Below are positions 1 to 8,830 of a DNA stretch of 45,615 bases, piece by piece (the stretch's first letter is position 1; every line of letters begins with the position of its first letter). This DNA comes from Nitrospiria bacterium (lineage in GTDB: Bacteria > Nitrospirota > Nitrospiria > DASWJH01), in NCBI GenBank assembly GCA_036397255.1, contig DASWJH010000046.1:69020-114634 (forward strand), written 5' to 3'. Under the pieces are notes generated by a model. The model was not told the DNA's origin. It ran no database searches and saw only the letters and a program-made list of their open reading frames with translations. The position numbers were made by a program, and so were the translations under genes.

Positions 1-1415
1 TGGACATGACCTTCCCTAAGGCCCGCTTGTGTGACGCGGATAAACCGTCCCTTTTGACGTAATTCCTCGATTGTCCGACAGCCGCAATAACCCATTCCTG
101 ACCGCAAACCCCCGACCAATTGAAATAGAACAGCTGATAATTGGCCCTTATAGGGAACCCTTCCCTCAATACCTTCAGGAACCAATTTAGCGTCAATTTC
201 AGCTTCCTGAAAATATCGGTCTCTTCCTCCCCGGACCATAGACCCGAGTGACCCCATTCCCCGGTATACTTTGTAACTTCTTCCCTGGAGAATAATGGAT
301 TCACCTGGAGATTCCTCCGTCCCCGCAAAAAGGCTTCCAATCATTACCGATGATGCCCCTGCAGCAATGGCTTTGGTAATATCTCCTGAAAATTTAATTC
401 CCCCATCCCCAATCACGGGAATTCCCAAACGGTTGGCAACTTCCGCGCATTTGGCAATGGCTGTAATTTGCGGCATTCCGGCCCCCGCAACCACCCGTGT
501 GGTGCAAATGGAACCCGGCCCCACCCCCACCTTCACCGCATCGACTCCCGCTTTGACCAACTCCTCCACTGCTTCTCCTGTTACGATGTTCCCACCCACA
601 AGATCCACTTCAGGGTATTTTTTCTTGATCGCCCGGACCATTTCCAAAACCGCATCGGAATGACCATGTGCGGTATCCACGGCAATGACGTCGATTCCAG
701 ATTTCACCAGGGCATGGGTTCTTTCCATTTCTTCTTCACCTACACCCACGGCGGCCCCAACCCTCAGACGGCCCAGGGAGTCCTGGCAAGCATTCGGATA
801 TTGAATCTTTTTTTCAATATCTTTGATGGTAATCAAACCTTTCAATTCAAAATTTTCATCCACCACAGGTAATTTTTCGATCCGATTTTTTTGAAGAATT
901 TCCTTGGCCGATTCTAAGGTGGTTCCCAGTGGGGCAGTGATGAGTTTTTTATGAGTCATGATCTGGGAGACTTTTAATTTCCCGTCGGATTCAAACCGAA
1001 GATCCCGATTGGTGAGGATTCCCACTAGTTTTTTATTCTTGGTTACCGGGATCCCGGAAATCTGATACCGGGCCATGAGGTGAGTCGCATCATGAATAAA
1101 TTGATCGGGAGAAATGGTAATGGGATCCATAATCATCCCACTCTCCGATTTTTTTACCTTATCCACTTCGGTTGCCTGCCGATCAATGGGGAGGGCTCTG
1201 TGAATAAAACCCAAACCCCCTTCTTGAGCAATAGCAATGGCTAGGCTCGATTCAGTCACAGTATCCATTCCAGCACTGATAATAGGAATATTGATTCGAA
1301 TGTTCCGGGTGAGTTGTGTGTCCGTTCTTACATCCCGAGGGTGGACACCCGATCGTTCTGGGATTAGCAAAACGTCATCAAAGGTGAGGCCTTCATCTAA
1401 ATTCTCATGCAGCAT
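1..1415 (-). CDS. guaB: IMP dehydrogenase, 3' end cut by the window edge
   Basis: Oxidises IMP to XMP with NAD+, the committed step of GTP synthesis, in the cytosol. About 471 codons are visible. The N-terminus reads [19 protein letters not shown], the usual IMPDH opening. A pair of CBS domains follows (about residues 95-205), then the barrel with GGNIVTGEA, the catalytic loop GPGSICTTR with its nucleophilic Cys, and [10 protein letters not shown]. The frame is still open at base 1 in the LREGHV region, so only roughly 20-30 residues are missing compared with the usual ~490. I prefer the ATG at 1415 because it matches family N-termini and has an AGGGA upstream; an in-frame ATG at 1448 behind GAGGG is the alternative. 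guaA, its frequent partner, would lie outside the window. Confidence 0.95.
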   Translation of the reverse strand, partial: MLHENLDEGLTFDDVLLIPERSGVHPRDVRTDTQLTRNIRINIPIISAGMDTVTESSLAIAIAQEGGLGFIHRALPIDRQATEVDKVKKSESGMIMDPITISPDQFIHDATHLMARYQISGIPVTKNKKLVGILTNRDLRFESDGKLKVSQIMTHKKLITAPLGTTLESAKEILQKNRIEKLPVVDENFELKGLITIKDIEKKIQYPNACQDSLGRLRVGAAVGVGEEEMERTHALVKSGIDVIAVDTAHGHSDAVLEMVRAIKKKYPEVDLVGGNIVTGEAVEELVKAGVDAVKVGVGPGSICTTRVVAGAGMPQITAIAKCAEVANRLGIPVIGDGGIKFSGDITKAIAAGASSVMIGSLFAGTEESPGESIILQGRSYKVYRGMGSLGSMVRGGRDRYFQEAEIDAKLVPEGIEGRVPYKGQLSAVLFQLVGGLRSGMGYCGCRTIEELRQKGRFIRVTQAGLREGHV

Positions 1416-1741
1416 AGCAATCCCTACGCATTTATGGAAAAATAACATATTGTTTCCCTCATCGTCAAGAGACTCCTACTTTTTGGAAGAAAAGTGATTT
1501 TGGAAAGATAAAGCAATTAAATTAATTAGATGTTTTTTATCCTTTATCTTAAATTGGATTGTGAATTATTTTTAGAATTTTCGGGAGGGGTAAAAAATAG
1601 ATCTCCCGTAACGGTTTACCATTATAAGACATTGAAAAGAATACCTTCTTCAACAAAAAGGAAGACCTTGCAATTAATTTAGAATTTCGATAAACTTAAC
1701 CGATTATCGTCTTTGGAAATAAGGAAAAGGAGAATAACTGT
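1416..1741. other. Divergent intergenic region, guaB / FmdE-like 1
   Basis: AT-rich spacer between divergent genes, presumably holding both promoters. An AAGGAG ribosome binding site sits just before the ATG at 1742. I see no convincing riboswitch or additional small gene here. Confidence 0.5.
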
Positions 1742-2344
1742 ATGAAATCATTCCAAGAAGTAGTCGATTTTCACCGCCATTTATGTCTGGATATTGCTAT
1801 GGGATATCGGATTTCCCAGGCAGCCATGCGTGAAATGGGAAATGAAGTCTCAAATATGAAGCAGGTAGTAGCCATGGTTGAAAACGAAACTTGTGCCATT
1901 GATGCCATTCAGGAATTCACCGGTTGTACAATGGGAAAACGGAATTTAATTTTGACAGGCGTTGGAAAACCCGTATACATCCTAATGAATACCAAAACCC
2001 GCAATGCCGTTAGAATTTATTGCCATTTCTGGGAAACCTTTGATCCTGATGGAGAGTTCAGTAAAAGGAGGCGCCATGCTGCCTCTTCCCTTGCCACAAA
2101 AGAAGAGGCTGAAGCCTTCCAAAAGGAAATACAATCTAAGATCGATGAAATCATGAACGCCCCTGAAAAGTCCCTTTTTTCCATAAAAAAAATGACCATG
2201 GATCCACCCCCTAAATCCGGAAAATACCAAGCTGAGGCCTGTCAAAATTGTGGGGAGTTTACCCATGTGGGACGTTTTCAAACCATTGACGGGAAAAAAT
2301 ATTGCAAAAGTTGTGCTGATTCCTTGACCGTCAAGCAAACATAA
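1742..2344 (+). CDS. FmdE family protein, copy 1 (200 aa)
   Basis: Belongs to the FmdE family (formylmethanofuran dehydrogenase subunit E-like, PF02663), named after a methanogen subunit but widespread in bacteria with no settled role. The FmdE core begins with VDFHRHLCLDIAMGYR, whose His and Cys are the conserved metal-ligand-like residues. It continues with CAIDAIQEFTGCTMGKRNL near residues 51-69 and RIYCHFW near residue 90. The C-terminus holds a small zinc ribbon (CQNC near residue 162 and CKSC near 189). No other fmd/fwd gene is nearby. A paralogue lies about 31 kb away at 32904. A metal- or cofactor-related role is an inference from the Cys/His ligands only. Confidence 0.85.
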   Translation: MKSFQEVVDFHRHLCLDIAMGYRISQAAMREMGNEVSNMKQVVAMVENETCAIDAIQEFTGCTMGKRNLILTGVGKPVYILMNTKTRNAVRIYCHFWETFDPDGEFSKRRRHAASSLATKEEAEAFQKEIQSKIDEIMNAPEKSLFSIKKMTMDPPPKSGKYQAEACQNCGEFTHVGRFQTIDGKKYCKSCADSLTVKQT

Positions 2345-2555
2345 TCGGTGCTTTTCTTCTCTTAAAAATTAACTTTCAGAAACCCGGCGAGCTAAACATT
2401 AGTAAATGAGATTACCTTGGTTATCCGGGAATCCGCCTAAGCAACCTGAGGGCTTTTTTTGGGGTTTCTTCCCCTGCCCCGTTAAACTAAAGAGCTTTTT
2501 TCAATCGGTTGGAATTAGAAAAAGAAAAAGCCTATCCTCTTCTTAAATTGAATGC
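2345..2555. other. Intergenic, possible weak terminator
   Basis: A short imperfect GC-rich hairpin around 2434-2453 is followed by a run of seven T, which could end transcription of the FmdE-like gene. The stem is weak (about four good pairs). No known riboswitch motif was recognised. Confidence 0.25.
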
Positions 2556-3716
2556 ATGAACGTTGGCCGGCCCTTCCTTTTCCGAGTTTTTTACTTTTCA
2601 TTTTTTGCCTGTCTTGGAATCTATCTCCCCTACTTTAACCTCTATTTAGCCGATTTAAAGTTTCAGGGGTGGCAAATCGGCCTCATGGCAGCCATCCCTC
2701 CCTTTCTAAAAATATTTTCTACCGCAGCATGGGGCTTTCTTTCAGATTATTGGCATGCCCGAAGGGGCCTAACTGTTTTGGGTTGTCTCCTGAGCTTTTT
2801 TTTCTTTTCGTTTTATATGTGGATTGAAAATTTCTGGGGTATGGTTCTAGTCATGGTGGCTTTTGGGGTTTTTTGGACCCCCACCCTCCCCCTTGTGGAA
2901 GCGACGACTCTGGAAGTGATTGAGCAGAGGAATTGGGATTATGGGAAAATCCGGTTATGGGGATCCATTGGGTTTATCCTTTTATCCACCGGATTTGGTT
3001 TTATTTTGGATCATACAACCACCCGATGGGTTATTTCGGGAATGCTTGTTTTTCTAGCCCTCAATGTCATCTCTGCAATACGGCTTCCAAGCCCAATGGT
3101 GAGTGTTTCGGACAACCAATTTAAATTAACCGGTTTTTTAAAACGCCCAGAGGTTATCTTATTTTTGACCTGCTGTTTTCTGATGCAGGCCAGTCATGGA
3201 ACCTATTATGGATTTTTTTCAATTGCCCTGGAAAATACCGGATATTCCAAAGCAACCATTGGTTTTCTTTGGGCAGAGGGGGTTGTGGGAGAAATCTTAA
3301 TCATGGTATTTGCGGGGCGTTTGTTGGCCCAACTGGGAACCCTCCCATTGGTGACGCTTTCACTTCTCCTGGCCGCTCTGCGATGGGGGATATGTTCAAT
3401 CACCTTGTCAGTGGTCCCCTTAATTATCGCCCAGCTCCTGCATGCCTTTTCTTTTGGTTTGTTTCATGTGGCTTCAGTATTTCAAATACATCAAATGGTT
3501 CCCCGGCCATTGAGGGCCAGTGGACAAAGCCTTTATAGCAGTGTTTCCTATGGAATGGGAATGGGGTTTGGATTGGTTTTTAACGGTTTTTTTTTCAAAA
3601 CCATTGGACCCTCCCCTCTCTTTGCATTCAGCGCTGTCATGGCATTAGTGGGGGCGGGATTGATTCTTTTTTTGGATCAAATTCAAGGCCAGCTGGTGGG
3701 AGAAAGAAGTACATAA
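2556..3716 (+). CDS. MFS transporter, PPP/HcaT-like
   Basis: A 386-residue major facilitator protein with about 12 hydrophobic helices. It resembles the MFS_1_like group that includes the phenylpropionate permease HcaT and nucleoside:H+ symporters. Supporting stretches are FACLGIYLPYFNLYL near the N-terminus, the cytoplasmic loop GFLSDYWHARRG (A-like motif, about residues 60-71), and WDYGKIRLWGSIGF (about residues 127-140), a hallmark of this group. It is probably an inner-membrane proton-coupled importer. The substrate cannot be told from sequence, and the neighbours (FmdE-like upstream, an unrelated convergent gene downstream) do not help. Confidence 0.85.
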   Translation: MNVGRPFLFRVFYFSFFACLGIYLPYFNLYLADLKFQGWQIGLMAAIPPFLKIFSTAAWGFLSDYWHARRGLTVLGCLLSFFFFSFYMWIENFWGMVLVMVAFGVFWTPTLPLVEATTLEVIEQRNWDYGKIRLWGSIGFILLSTGFGFILDHTTTRWVISGMLVFLALNVISAIRLPSPMVSVSDNQFKLTGFLKRPEVILFLTCCFLMQASHGTYYGFFSIALENTGYSKATIGFLWAEGVVGEILIMVFAGRLLAQLGTLPLVTLSLLLAALRWGICSITLSVVPLIIAQLLHAFSFGLFHVASVFQIHQMVPRPLRASGQSLYSSVSYGMGMGFGLVFNGFFFKTIGPSPLFAFSAVMALVGAGLILFLDQIQGQLVGERST

Positions 3717-3722
3717 ATTTTT

Positions 3723-4865
3723 TTAAAAATAGTTTTTAAAGGGTTTTTTTAAATCATACATTTTCCGTTGAACCCCGGCAATACAAACATCTCTTTTCCA
3801 CCCTGTCAACTGCTGTTGGCATCGGAGCAATCCATTTTTTGGGTGATATTTCCCCATCCGCTCCGCAGCCCCCTCAATACACATATATTGATCGTCTTTA
3901 TTCCCAAAACCACATACATAGCTGATTGGCACGTTTCCCGCGGCAATGTTTCCCATATGGGCGTTGCCTACTCCATGAAAGCAACCCAACCGGTATTTTC
4001 CTTTTAGGGCCGTACACTGTTTGACAATATCGGTAAATTCTCCTCCATGAGCAAAATGGTTTCGAAAGACATGGACCATTTTATACCGAAAACAGGCCGC
4101 GGGGAATTCCTCGGAGTCACAGGGATAAAAAAGGGATTCCCCTTCTTTTTTGTCCTGTCCCCGGACCGCCACATATTCCATATAAGCCCCCGTTGCACAA
4201 TAGTATTTTAAGGCCTCTTGATCAAACAGCCTGCAATGCCCAAGAGCCCTTGGAATATCATAATCCAAGACAAACATGACGGCATGCCCCACAGCGTGTG
4301 AACAATCACCTTCTTTATACATTTGGGTGACTGAGCCTTGATAACAAATTTCAGGAATGCGATCTTTAATCGATTCTACCAGAGAATGAACTTGGTGTTC
4401 GGAACTGGCCGGGCCATGAGAATGTCCGTTTTCCTCCAATTTAAATACCTCCATAAAGACACCATGCATGCACCCGGAATAACAGCCATCTTTGCAGGTT
4501 CGTAAGGAGGAGCCCAAATCATTAAGCTTGGAGAAAATAACCTTTCCCAGATCATGGCCTTCCCCATGGCATTTGGGGGATATTTTTTGAACCACATCCA
4601 TTATTCCATTGACGCCAATCTGATCAATATACTCTTCATAGAGTGGACGAAGTGCGGTGTGTTTTGTGATTTTTATAAATTTTTGAGAAAACTGTTTGCG
4701 TTGGTCAATTGTTTTTTCTAACGGGACCTGAAGTTTCATTGGCTCATTTGTTTTTTCTTCTACGGAAAATTGAGAAGAAGGCCGCTCAATATTCATGAAA
4801 ACGAACACCCCAGCAGCTCCTGAACCAAGTAAAAGTAAAACAAATAATGATTTTTTTGAAACCAT
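3723..4865 (-). CDS. Secreted Cys-pair repeat protein of unknown function
   Basis: A 380-residue protein with an N-terminal hydrophobic segment (LFVLLLLGSGAAGVFVFM), so exported or membrane-anchored. I do not recognise the family. After a ~60-residue linker it consists of repeated units. Each has a Cys, a variable spacer (3-14 residues), a second Cys, then roughly x2-G-x2-His/Met/Arg. Examples are CKDGCYSGCMHG, GDCSHAVGHAV, YYCATGAYMEY, LGCFHGVGNAHMG, YMCIEGAAERMG and DVCIAGVQRKMY. The even spacing and paired Cys suggest a disulfide-stapled helical solenoid, with the His perhaps binding metal or haem. There is no canonical CXXCH haem motif. It ends seven bases after the convergent MFS gene and is divergent from nfo. 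Confidence 0.75.
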   Translation of the reverse strand: MVSKKSLFVLLLLGSGAAGVFVFMNIERPSSQFSVEEKTNEPMKLQVPLEKTIDQRKQFSQKFIKITKHTALRPLYEEYIDQIGVNGIMDVVQKISPKCHGEGHDLGKVIFSKLNDLGSSLRTCKDGCYSGCMHGVFMEVFKLEENGHSHGPASSEHQVHSLVESIKDRIPEICYQGSVTQMYKEGDCSHAVGHAVMFVLDYDIPRALGHCRLFDQEALKYYCATGAYMEYVAVRGQDKKEGESLFYPCDSEEFPAACFRYKMVHVFRNHFAHGGEFTDIVKQCTALKGKYRLGCFHGVGNAHMGNIAAGNVPISYVCGFGNKDDQYMCIEGAAERMGKYHPKNGLLRCQQQLTGWKRDVCIAGVQRKMYDLKKPFKNYF

Positions 4866-5066
4866 TTTTTCCTCTCATATTAAATTCAACCCCTAAGGGT
4901 CGATTTCAAAACATTGTAAAAAAAACTAAAATCCGCTAAATTATACTAATTCATTCACCTTTTTGGCAAATCCATCTTCATTTTCCATTTTTCCTTTGAT
5001 CGCTTTTAGGAGAGGTGTTAATTTTCTATTATTTTTAATAATACTGGAAAGGAGGAAATCCTAGAG

Positions 5067-5909
5067 ATGAAATTGGGTTCCCATATGTCCATTGCAGGTG
5101 GATTGGATCACGCTATTCTTCGGGGAGAACAGGTTGGGTGTGACGCCGTTCAAATTTTTACCAAGAGCTCTACCCAATGGGCCGCAAAACCTCTCAACCC
5201 GGAGGATATAAAACGGTTTAAAAAAAAATTAAAAAAGTCTTCGGTTTCAATGGTTTTTGTTCATAATTCTTATTTAATTAACCTGGGAAGCCCCAACCAA
5301 GAGGATCGGAAAAGATCGGTGTCCGCTTTTTTGGAAGAAATGGAACGGGTGGAAACGCTTAATCTTCCCTATTTGGTTGCTCACCCTGGCGCCCACCTGG
5401 GGGCTGGGGAAGAAGAGGGTCTTCGTTGGATTGCTGAGAGTATCAATACCCTTCATCTAAAAACCAAGGGTTATCACATGAAGATTCTTTTGGAAACCAC
5501 AGCGGGTCAGGGAACAACGCTTGGACATCGGTTTGAACACTTGAAAAAAATTTTTGATCAGGTTGAAGGGTCAAACCGGTTAGGAATCTGTTTTGATACC
5601 TGTCATGTTTTTGCAGCCGGCTATGATATAAGATCGCAAACGGGTTATCAAATGGTGATGAAAGAGTTCGATAACGTGGTTGGACTCCAGCGGATCAAGG
5701 CATTTCACCTTAACGACAGCAAAAAAGATATTGGATGCCGGGTGGATCGCCATGAACATATTGGAAAAGGGTTTATTGGAAAAGAGGGTTTTAGTGCACT
5801 GATGAAGGATTCCCGTTTTAAAAATATTCCAATGGTTTTGGAAACCCCAAAGGGAAAGGAAATGCTTGAAGATTTGGAAAATCTCCGGTTTTTGCGCTCC
5901 CTGGTATAG
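5067..5909 (+). CDS. nfo: Endonuclease IV (AP endonuclease family 2)
   Basis: Cleaves DNA 5' of abasic sites in base-excision repair, using three zinc ions in a TIM barrel. The 280-residue length is typical. Metal-ligand motifs are visible in order: GSHMSIAGG at the start, LVAHPGAHLG, LLETTAGQGT, GICFDTCHVFAAGYD, AFHLNDSK, DRHEHIGKGFIG and MVLETPKG. A GGAAAGGAGG ribosome binding site precedes the ATG. It is a single gene, divergent from the Cys-pair repeat protein and convergent with a small exported protein. Confidence 0.96.
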   Translation: MKLGSHMSIAGGLDHAILRGEQVGCDAVQIFTKSSTQWAAKPLNPEDIKRFKKKLKKSSVSMVFVHNSYLINLGSPNQEDRKRSVSAFLEEMERVETLNLPYLVAHPGAHLGAGEEEGLRWIAESINTLHLKTKGYHMKILLETTAGQGTTLGHRFEHLKKIFDQVEGSNRLGICFDTCHVFAAGYDIRSQTGYQMVMKEFDNVVGLQRIKAFHLNDSKKDIGCRVDRHEHIGKGFIGKEGFSALMKDSRFKNIPMVLETPKGKEMLEDLENLRFLRSLV

Positions 5910-5917
5910 CGGGAAAT

Positions 5918-6445
5918 TCACAAACTCAAGTTTTCGATGAACAATATTTTAGGTAAAAACACGTTCCGGTGGATTCGAACGCTATAGAGGCGACCCTCTA
6001 TAAACTCAAAAGAAAAATTTCGATTGGAATAACGGCTTAAAACCCCGTTGATATTCTCTACCCGTTCCTCCAAATCGGGTTTTCCAAATACCCTTTCAAC
6101 TAAATTTCTGTGGTCCCCTAATTGAAGACCCCGCAATAATGGGCGGTCTAATTTTCCTTTCCCAGTGACTTGAATTCCTGACAATAAACCGGGTCTTTTT
6201 TTCGAGAAAGAAAAGACCAAATAGGTCTCTTTGTTTTTATTTAAAAAATAGATCCAATGAACTTCTTTTTTTGTTTTTTTGGTTAGGTTAGGTTTTCCCT
6301 GGACTTTCAGGATGTGTTCTACCTGTTCGCCTAAGGAATATCCAAATAGCCTCACCTCCTGGGAGAATGCCTCCCCTTGGAGAAGGGCAACTGCAACTGC
6401 CAAAAAGGGTAATATTTTTATTATTTTAAAACAATTTTTCCGCAC
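5918..6445 (-). CDS. Small exported protein, BamE/SmpA-like repeat pattern
   Basis: 175 residues with a clear signal peptide (KIIKILPFLAVAVALLQGEAFS, cleavage near FSQ). The mature part has two similar halves, each opening with a LG-x-VE-x-VxGKP-like stretch (SLGEQVEHILKVQGKPNL and QLGDHRNLVERVFGKPDL). This recalls the BamE/SmpA-OmlA fold, though the similarity is only by eye. The start is GTG at 6445; no strong ribosome binding site is visible, and the only G-rich stretch upstream belongs to the hairpin at 6460-6492. Function unknown, probably a periplasmic protein. Confidence 0.6.
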   Translation of the reverse strand: MRKNCFKIIKILPFLAVAVALLQGEAFSQEVRLFGYSLGEQVEHILKVQGKPNLTKKTKKEVHWIYFLNKNKETYLVFSFSKKRPGLLSGIQVTGKGKLDRPLLRGLQLGDHRNLVERVFGKPDLEERVENINGVLSRYSNRNFSFEFIEGRLYSVRIHRNVFLPKILFIENLSL

Positions 6446-6459
6446 ATTTTAAAGTTACC

Positions 6460-6492
6460 AAAACCCCCTGATGTGTCAAGTCAGGGGGTTTT
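6460..6492 (-). terminator. Rho-independent terminator
   Basis: Perfect 12-bp stem (6460-6471 with 6481-6492), a nine-base loop and T-tracts on either strand. It lies downstream of the minus-strand small gene ending at 6564 and just upstream of the next minus-strand start, so it most likely ends the former. Confidence 0.75.
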
Positions 6493-6563
6493 CAGCTTAA
6501 TCCGAATGGGATCAAATTGTGAAAAAAGTTAAGGAAATGAGGACTCCAAAAGAAAACTTTTTT

Positions 6564-6902
6564 TTACCAGGTGTAGGTAAACAGATTCAATTCCAAGCGG
6601 TTTGAAGGAGGAACCTCCTGGTTGAGGGAATGGAAATGAGGAAGAGATTTTTTAGGAGATGAAGAAAAAGAGGTTTTGAGTGCCAGCTTTTTATTTAGAT
6701 CTTTTCCTTGTTGCTCCTCTTCTTTCTTTTGGGCAATTCGGGAAGAATAGGTGACGTGAAAATAATATCCGACCATTCCAATCAGGGCCCCTCCCCCCAC
6801 GGAAATTGAGATATAGACCTTTGTATCAGCCCAGGCAGAATTTGGAGAAGAAAAAAACAAGGCTACAGATAAAATAAAGATGGAAAGGGTAATTTTTTTC
6901 AT
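6564..6902 (-). CDS. Small exported protein of unknown function
   Basis: 112 residues. A signal peptide (MKKITLSIFILSVALFFSSP, cleavage near AWA-D) is followed by a glycine-rich hydrophobic segment (SISVGGGALIGMVGYYF) and then a Lys/Glu-rich polar tail. It ends in alternating hydrophobic residues and a final Trp (LELNLFTYTW), as expected for the last strand of an outer-membrane beta-barrel. The protein is too short for a full barrel, so it may be a remnant or a small OM-targeted protein. No family recognised. It is followed by a good terminator. Confidence 0.5.
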   Translation of the reverse strand: MKKITLSIFILSVALFFSSPNSAWADTKVYISISVGGGALIGMVGYYFHVTYSSRIAQKKEEEQQGKDLNKKLALKTSFSSSPKKSLPHFHSLNQEVPPSNRLELNLFTYTW

Positions 6903-6967
6903 TAGCGTTAATTTTAGTTTAACCGGCTCTTCCGGTAAAGGATTTTTTTCTGAGGTTGGTTTGCGCG

Positions 6968-7855
6968 TTATTGGGATCGGTCCATACTGGGGTCAAAGGC
7001 GTCTCTTAACCCATCCCCAAGGAAATTAAAGGCTAAAATCGTGGTAAAAATGATTGAACTGGGAAATAAAATGAGATGGGGAGAAAACCTCATCGCTGCC
7101 CATCCTTCGTTAGCCAGGGTTCCCCAACTTGCATCCGGGGGGGCAATACCAATTCCAATAAAACTTAACGTTGACTCTGCCAAAATGGCAGCGGGAATTC
7201 GAAATGTAACCGTCACAATTAACAATCCTAAAGTATTGGGCAAAAGATGGCGAAGAAGAATCCAGGTATGATTTGCACCTAAAGCCACTGCTGCTTCAAC
7301 ATAGGTCTGTTCCCGGAGTCTTAAGACCTCCCCGCGCACCAATCGAGCAACCGTCACCCAACTAACTAAACTCAAAGCAATGAGAATACCTAAAATTCCT
7401 CTCCCGATAACCATGTTGAGGAGAATAATCAAAAGGAGGTCAGGAAGCGCATAAACAACGTCAACCCCCCTCATCATGATTTGATCGGTCCGGCCCCCAA
7501 TATACCCCGAAACAGCACCGTAAAGTGATCCAATGATCAACGCAGAAAGAGCCGTGACGATCCCGACGGTCATGGAAACACGGGTACCAAAAAGAGTCCT
7601 GGAGAATAGATCCCTCCCCAGACGATCCGTCCCCATCCAATGCTCGAAACTGGGGGGTTGCAATGTGGCAGAAACGTCCTGTTCCTCGAAGGAATAGGGA
7701 GCCAGGATGGAAGCGAAAAAAGCCAATCCCACCAAAAGAAACAGAAACGTAAAACTCACACATGCGGCTTTATTTTTTCGAAACCTTGCATAAAACCCAT
7801 GCCAAGGTGAGTCCGAAAGTTGCCAAGGGTGTAAAGGGGCGCTGATTTCAGTCAA
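6968..7855 (-). CDS. oppC: Peptide/oligopeptide ABC transporter permease, OppC/DppC type
   Basis: Inner-membrane permease of an oligopeptide-type importer, with OppB as partner. After a cytoplasmic N-terminus and the first helix (CVSFTFLFLLVGLAFF) it shows HWMGTDRLGRDLFSRTLFGTR, the typical OppC periplasmic stretch, followed by five more helices. The EAA loop, which contacts the ATPase, reads EAAVALGANHTWILLRHLLPN. I chose the TTG at 7855: it overlaps the oppB stop by eight bases and has GAGGA upstream. A TTG at 7894 would also be open but starts well inside oppB. No ATPase genes are in the window. Confidence 0.9.
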   Translation of the reverse strand: MTEISAPLHPWQLSDSPWHGFYARFRKNKAACVSFTFLFLLVGLAFFASILAPYSFEEQDVSATLQPPSFEHWMGTDRLGRDLFSRTLFGTRVSMTVGIVTALSALIIGSLYGAVSGYIGGRTDQIMMRGVDVVYALPDLLLIILLNMVIGRGILGILIALSLVSWVTVARLVRGEVLRLREQTYVEAAVALGANHTWILLRHLLPNTLGLLIVTVTFRIPAAILAESTLSFIGIGIAPPDASWGTLANEGWAAMRFSPHLILFPSSIIFTTILAFNFLGDGLRDAFDPSMDRSQ

Positions 7856-8765
7856 CTCTGGTCCTCGGATCCAAATAGGTATAAAAAAGGTCAACGATTA
7901 GATTGGCCAAAACAATCAGTAAGGAATAGACCAGCGTCACCCCCATGATCAGGGGATAGTCCCGGTTGGTTACTGCCGTTACAAAAAACTTTCCCATCCC
8001 TGGGACCGAAAAAATAAATTCGATGACGAAAGATCCAGTAACCAAAGCCGCGGTTAAGGGACCTAAAATGGTCACGATGGGAGACATTGAATTTTTCAAA
8101 ATATGTTTAAACAAAATCGTAAATTCCCCCAAACCTTTTGCCCTCGCAGTAGTAACATACTCTTTTTTCATCACCTCTAAAACGCTGGAACGGGTTAGTC
8201 GTGCAAGGTAAGCAGCTGGTCCAGCTCCCAGGGCCATTCCCGGTAGAACGGTATAACGCCACCCTTCCCAAAGGGCGGGAGGAAAAAAATGAAATACATT
8301 TGAGAAAATAAAGATTAAAAAAGCTGCCAAAACAAAACTGGGAAACGAAATTCCAATGGTTGCAAAGAACATTCCTGCGCGATCGATCCATGAATTAAAA
8401 AACACGGCAGAAAGAATTCCCGAAGAAAGCCCTGCAAGAATGGAAAAACCTAAGGCGATTAAACCCAACTGAAGGGAAACGGGGAAAGAGTCTTTTATAA
8501 TATCATTAACACTCCGACCGGTATATTTGTAAGAAGGACCAAGGTCACCGTAAATGAGGTTTTTCATATAAAGGAGGTATTGGGTACCAAAGGGTTGATC
8601 CAGGTGGTATTTGGCTTCTATGTTGGCTAGGATTTCGGGTGGAAGTTTTTTTTCCTGGTCAAAGGGTCCCCCGGGCACCCAATGCATGATTAGAAACGTA
8701 AGGGTAGCAACCACCCATAATACCGGAACGCCCCAAAGGATTCTGCGGAGGATGAGAAGGCTCAT
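7848..8765 (-). CDS. oppB: Peptide/oligopeptide ABC transporter permease, OppB/DppB type
   Basis: 305 residues, the usual OppB length, with six predicted helices. The family start MSLLILRRILWGVPVLWVV is present, then MHWVPGGPFD and a YGDLGPSYKY loop before helix 2. The EAA-type loop is TTARAKGLGEFTILFKHILKNS. The C-terminal DLFYTYLDPRTRVD is typical. It is translationally coupled to oppC by overlap. It is divergent from mutY, with about 65 bases between the two chosen starts. Confidence 0.93.
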   Translation of the reverse strand: MSLLILRRILWGVPVLWVVATLTFLIMHWVPGGPFDQEKKLPPEILANIEAKYHLDQPFGTQYLLYMKNLIYGDLGPSYKYTGRSVNDIIKDSFPVSLQLGLIALGFSILAGLSSGILSAVFFNSWIDRAGMFFATIGISFPSFVLAAFLIFIFSNVFHFFPPALWEGWRYTVLPGMALGAGPAAYLARLTRSSVLEVMKKEYVTTARAKGLGEFTILFKHILKNSMSPIVTILGPLTAALVTGSFVIEFIFSVPGMGKFFVTAVTNRDYPLIMGVTLVYSLLIVLANLIVDLFYTYLDPRTRVD

Positions 8766-8775
8766 GGGGGTGTAC

Positions 8776-8781
8776 TATAAT
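8776..8781 (+). promoter_or_regulatory. Candidate -10 element for mutY
   Basis: A perfect TATAAT lies 50 bases before the preferred mutY start and overlaps the upstream in-frame ATG at 8780. That argues that transcription begins after 8780 and that the ATG at 8831 is used. No good -35 box is seen. Confidence 0.35.
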
Positions 8782-8830
8782 GCACCAAGAGGTTTATTTC
8801 AACAAAGGGTTATGGTATAGATTACCGATT

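Noticed and set aside
295-1497. Plus-strand frames over the guaB region.
   Set aside because: Antisense shadows of a clear IMP dehydrogenase on the minus strand.
2380-2470. Structured-looking spacer before the MFS gene considered as a riboswitch.
   Set aside because: No match to any riboswitch consensus I know and only a weak stem before the T-run.
3723-4865. Multihaem cytochrome c from the many Cys and His residues.
   Set aside because: No CXXCH motif is present; the His follows the Cys pair at other spacings.
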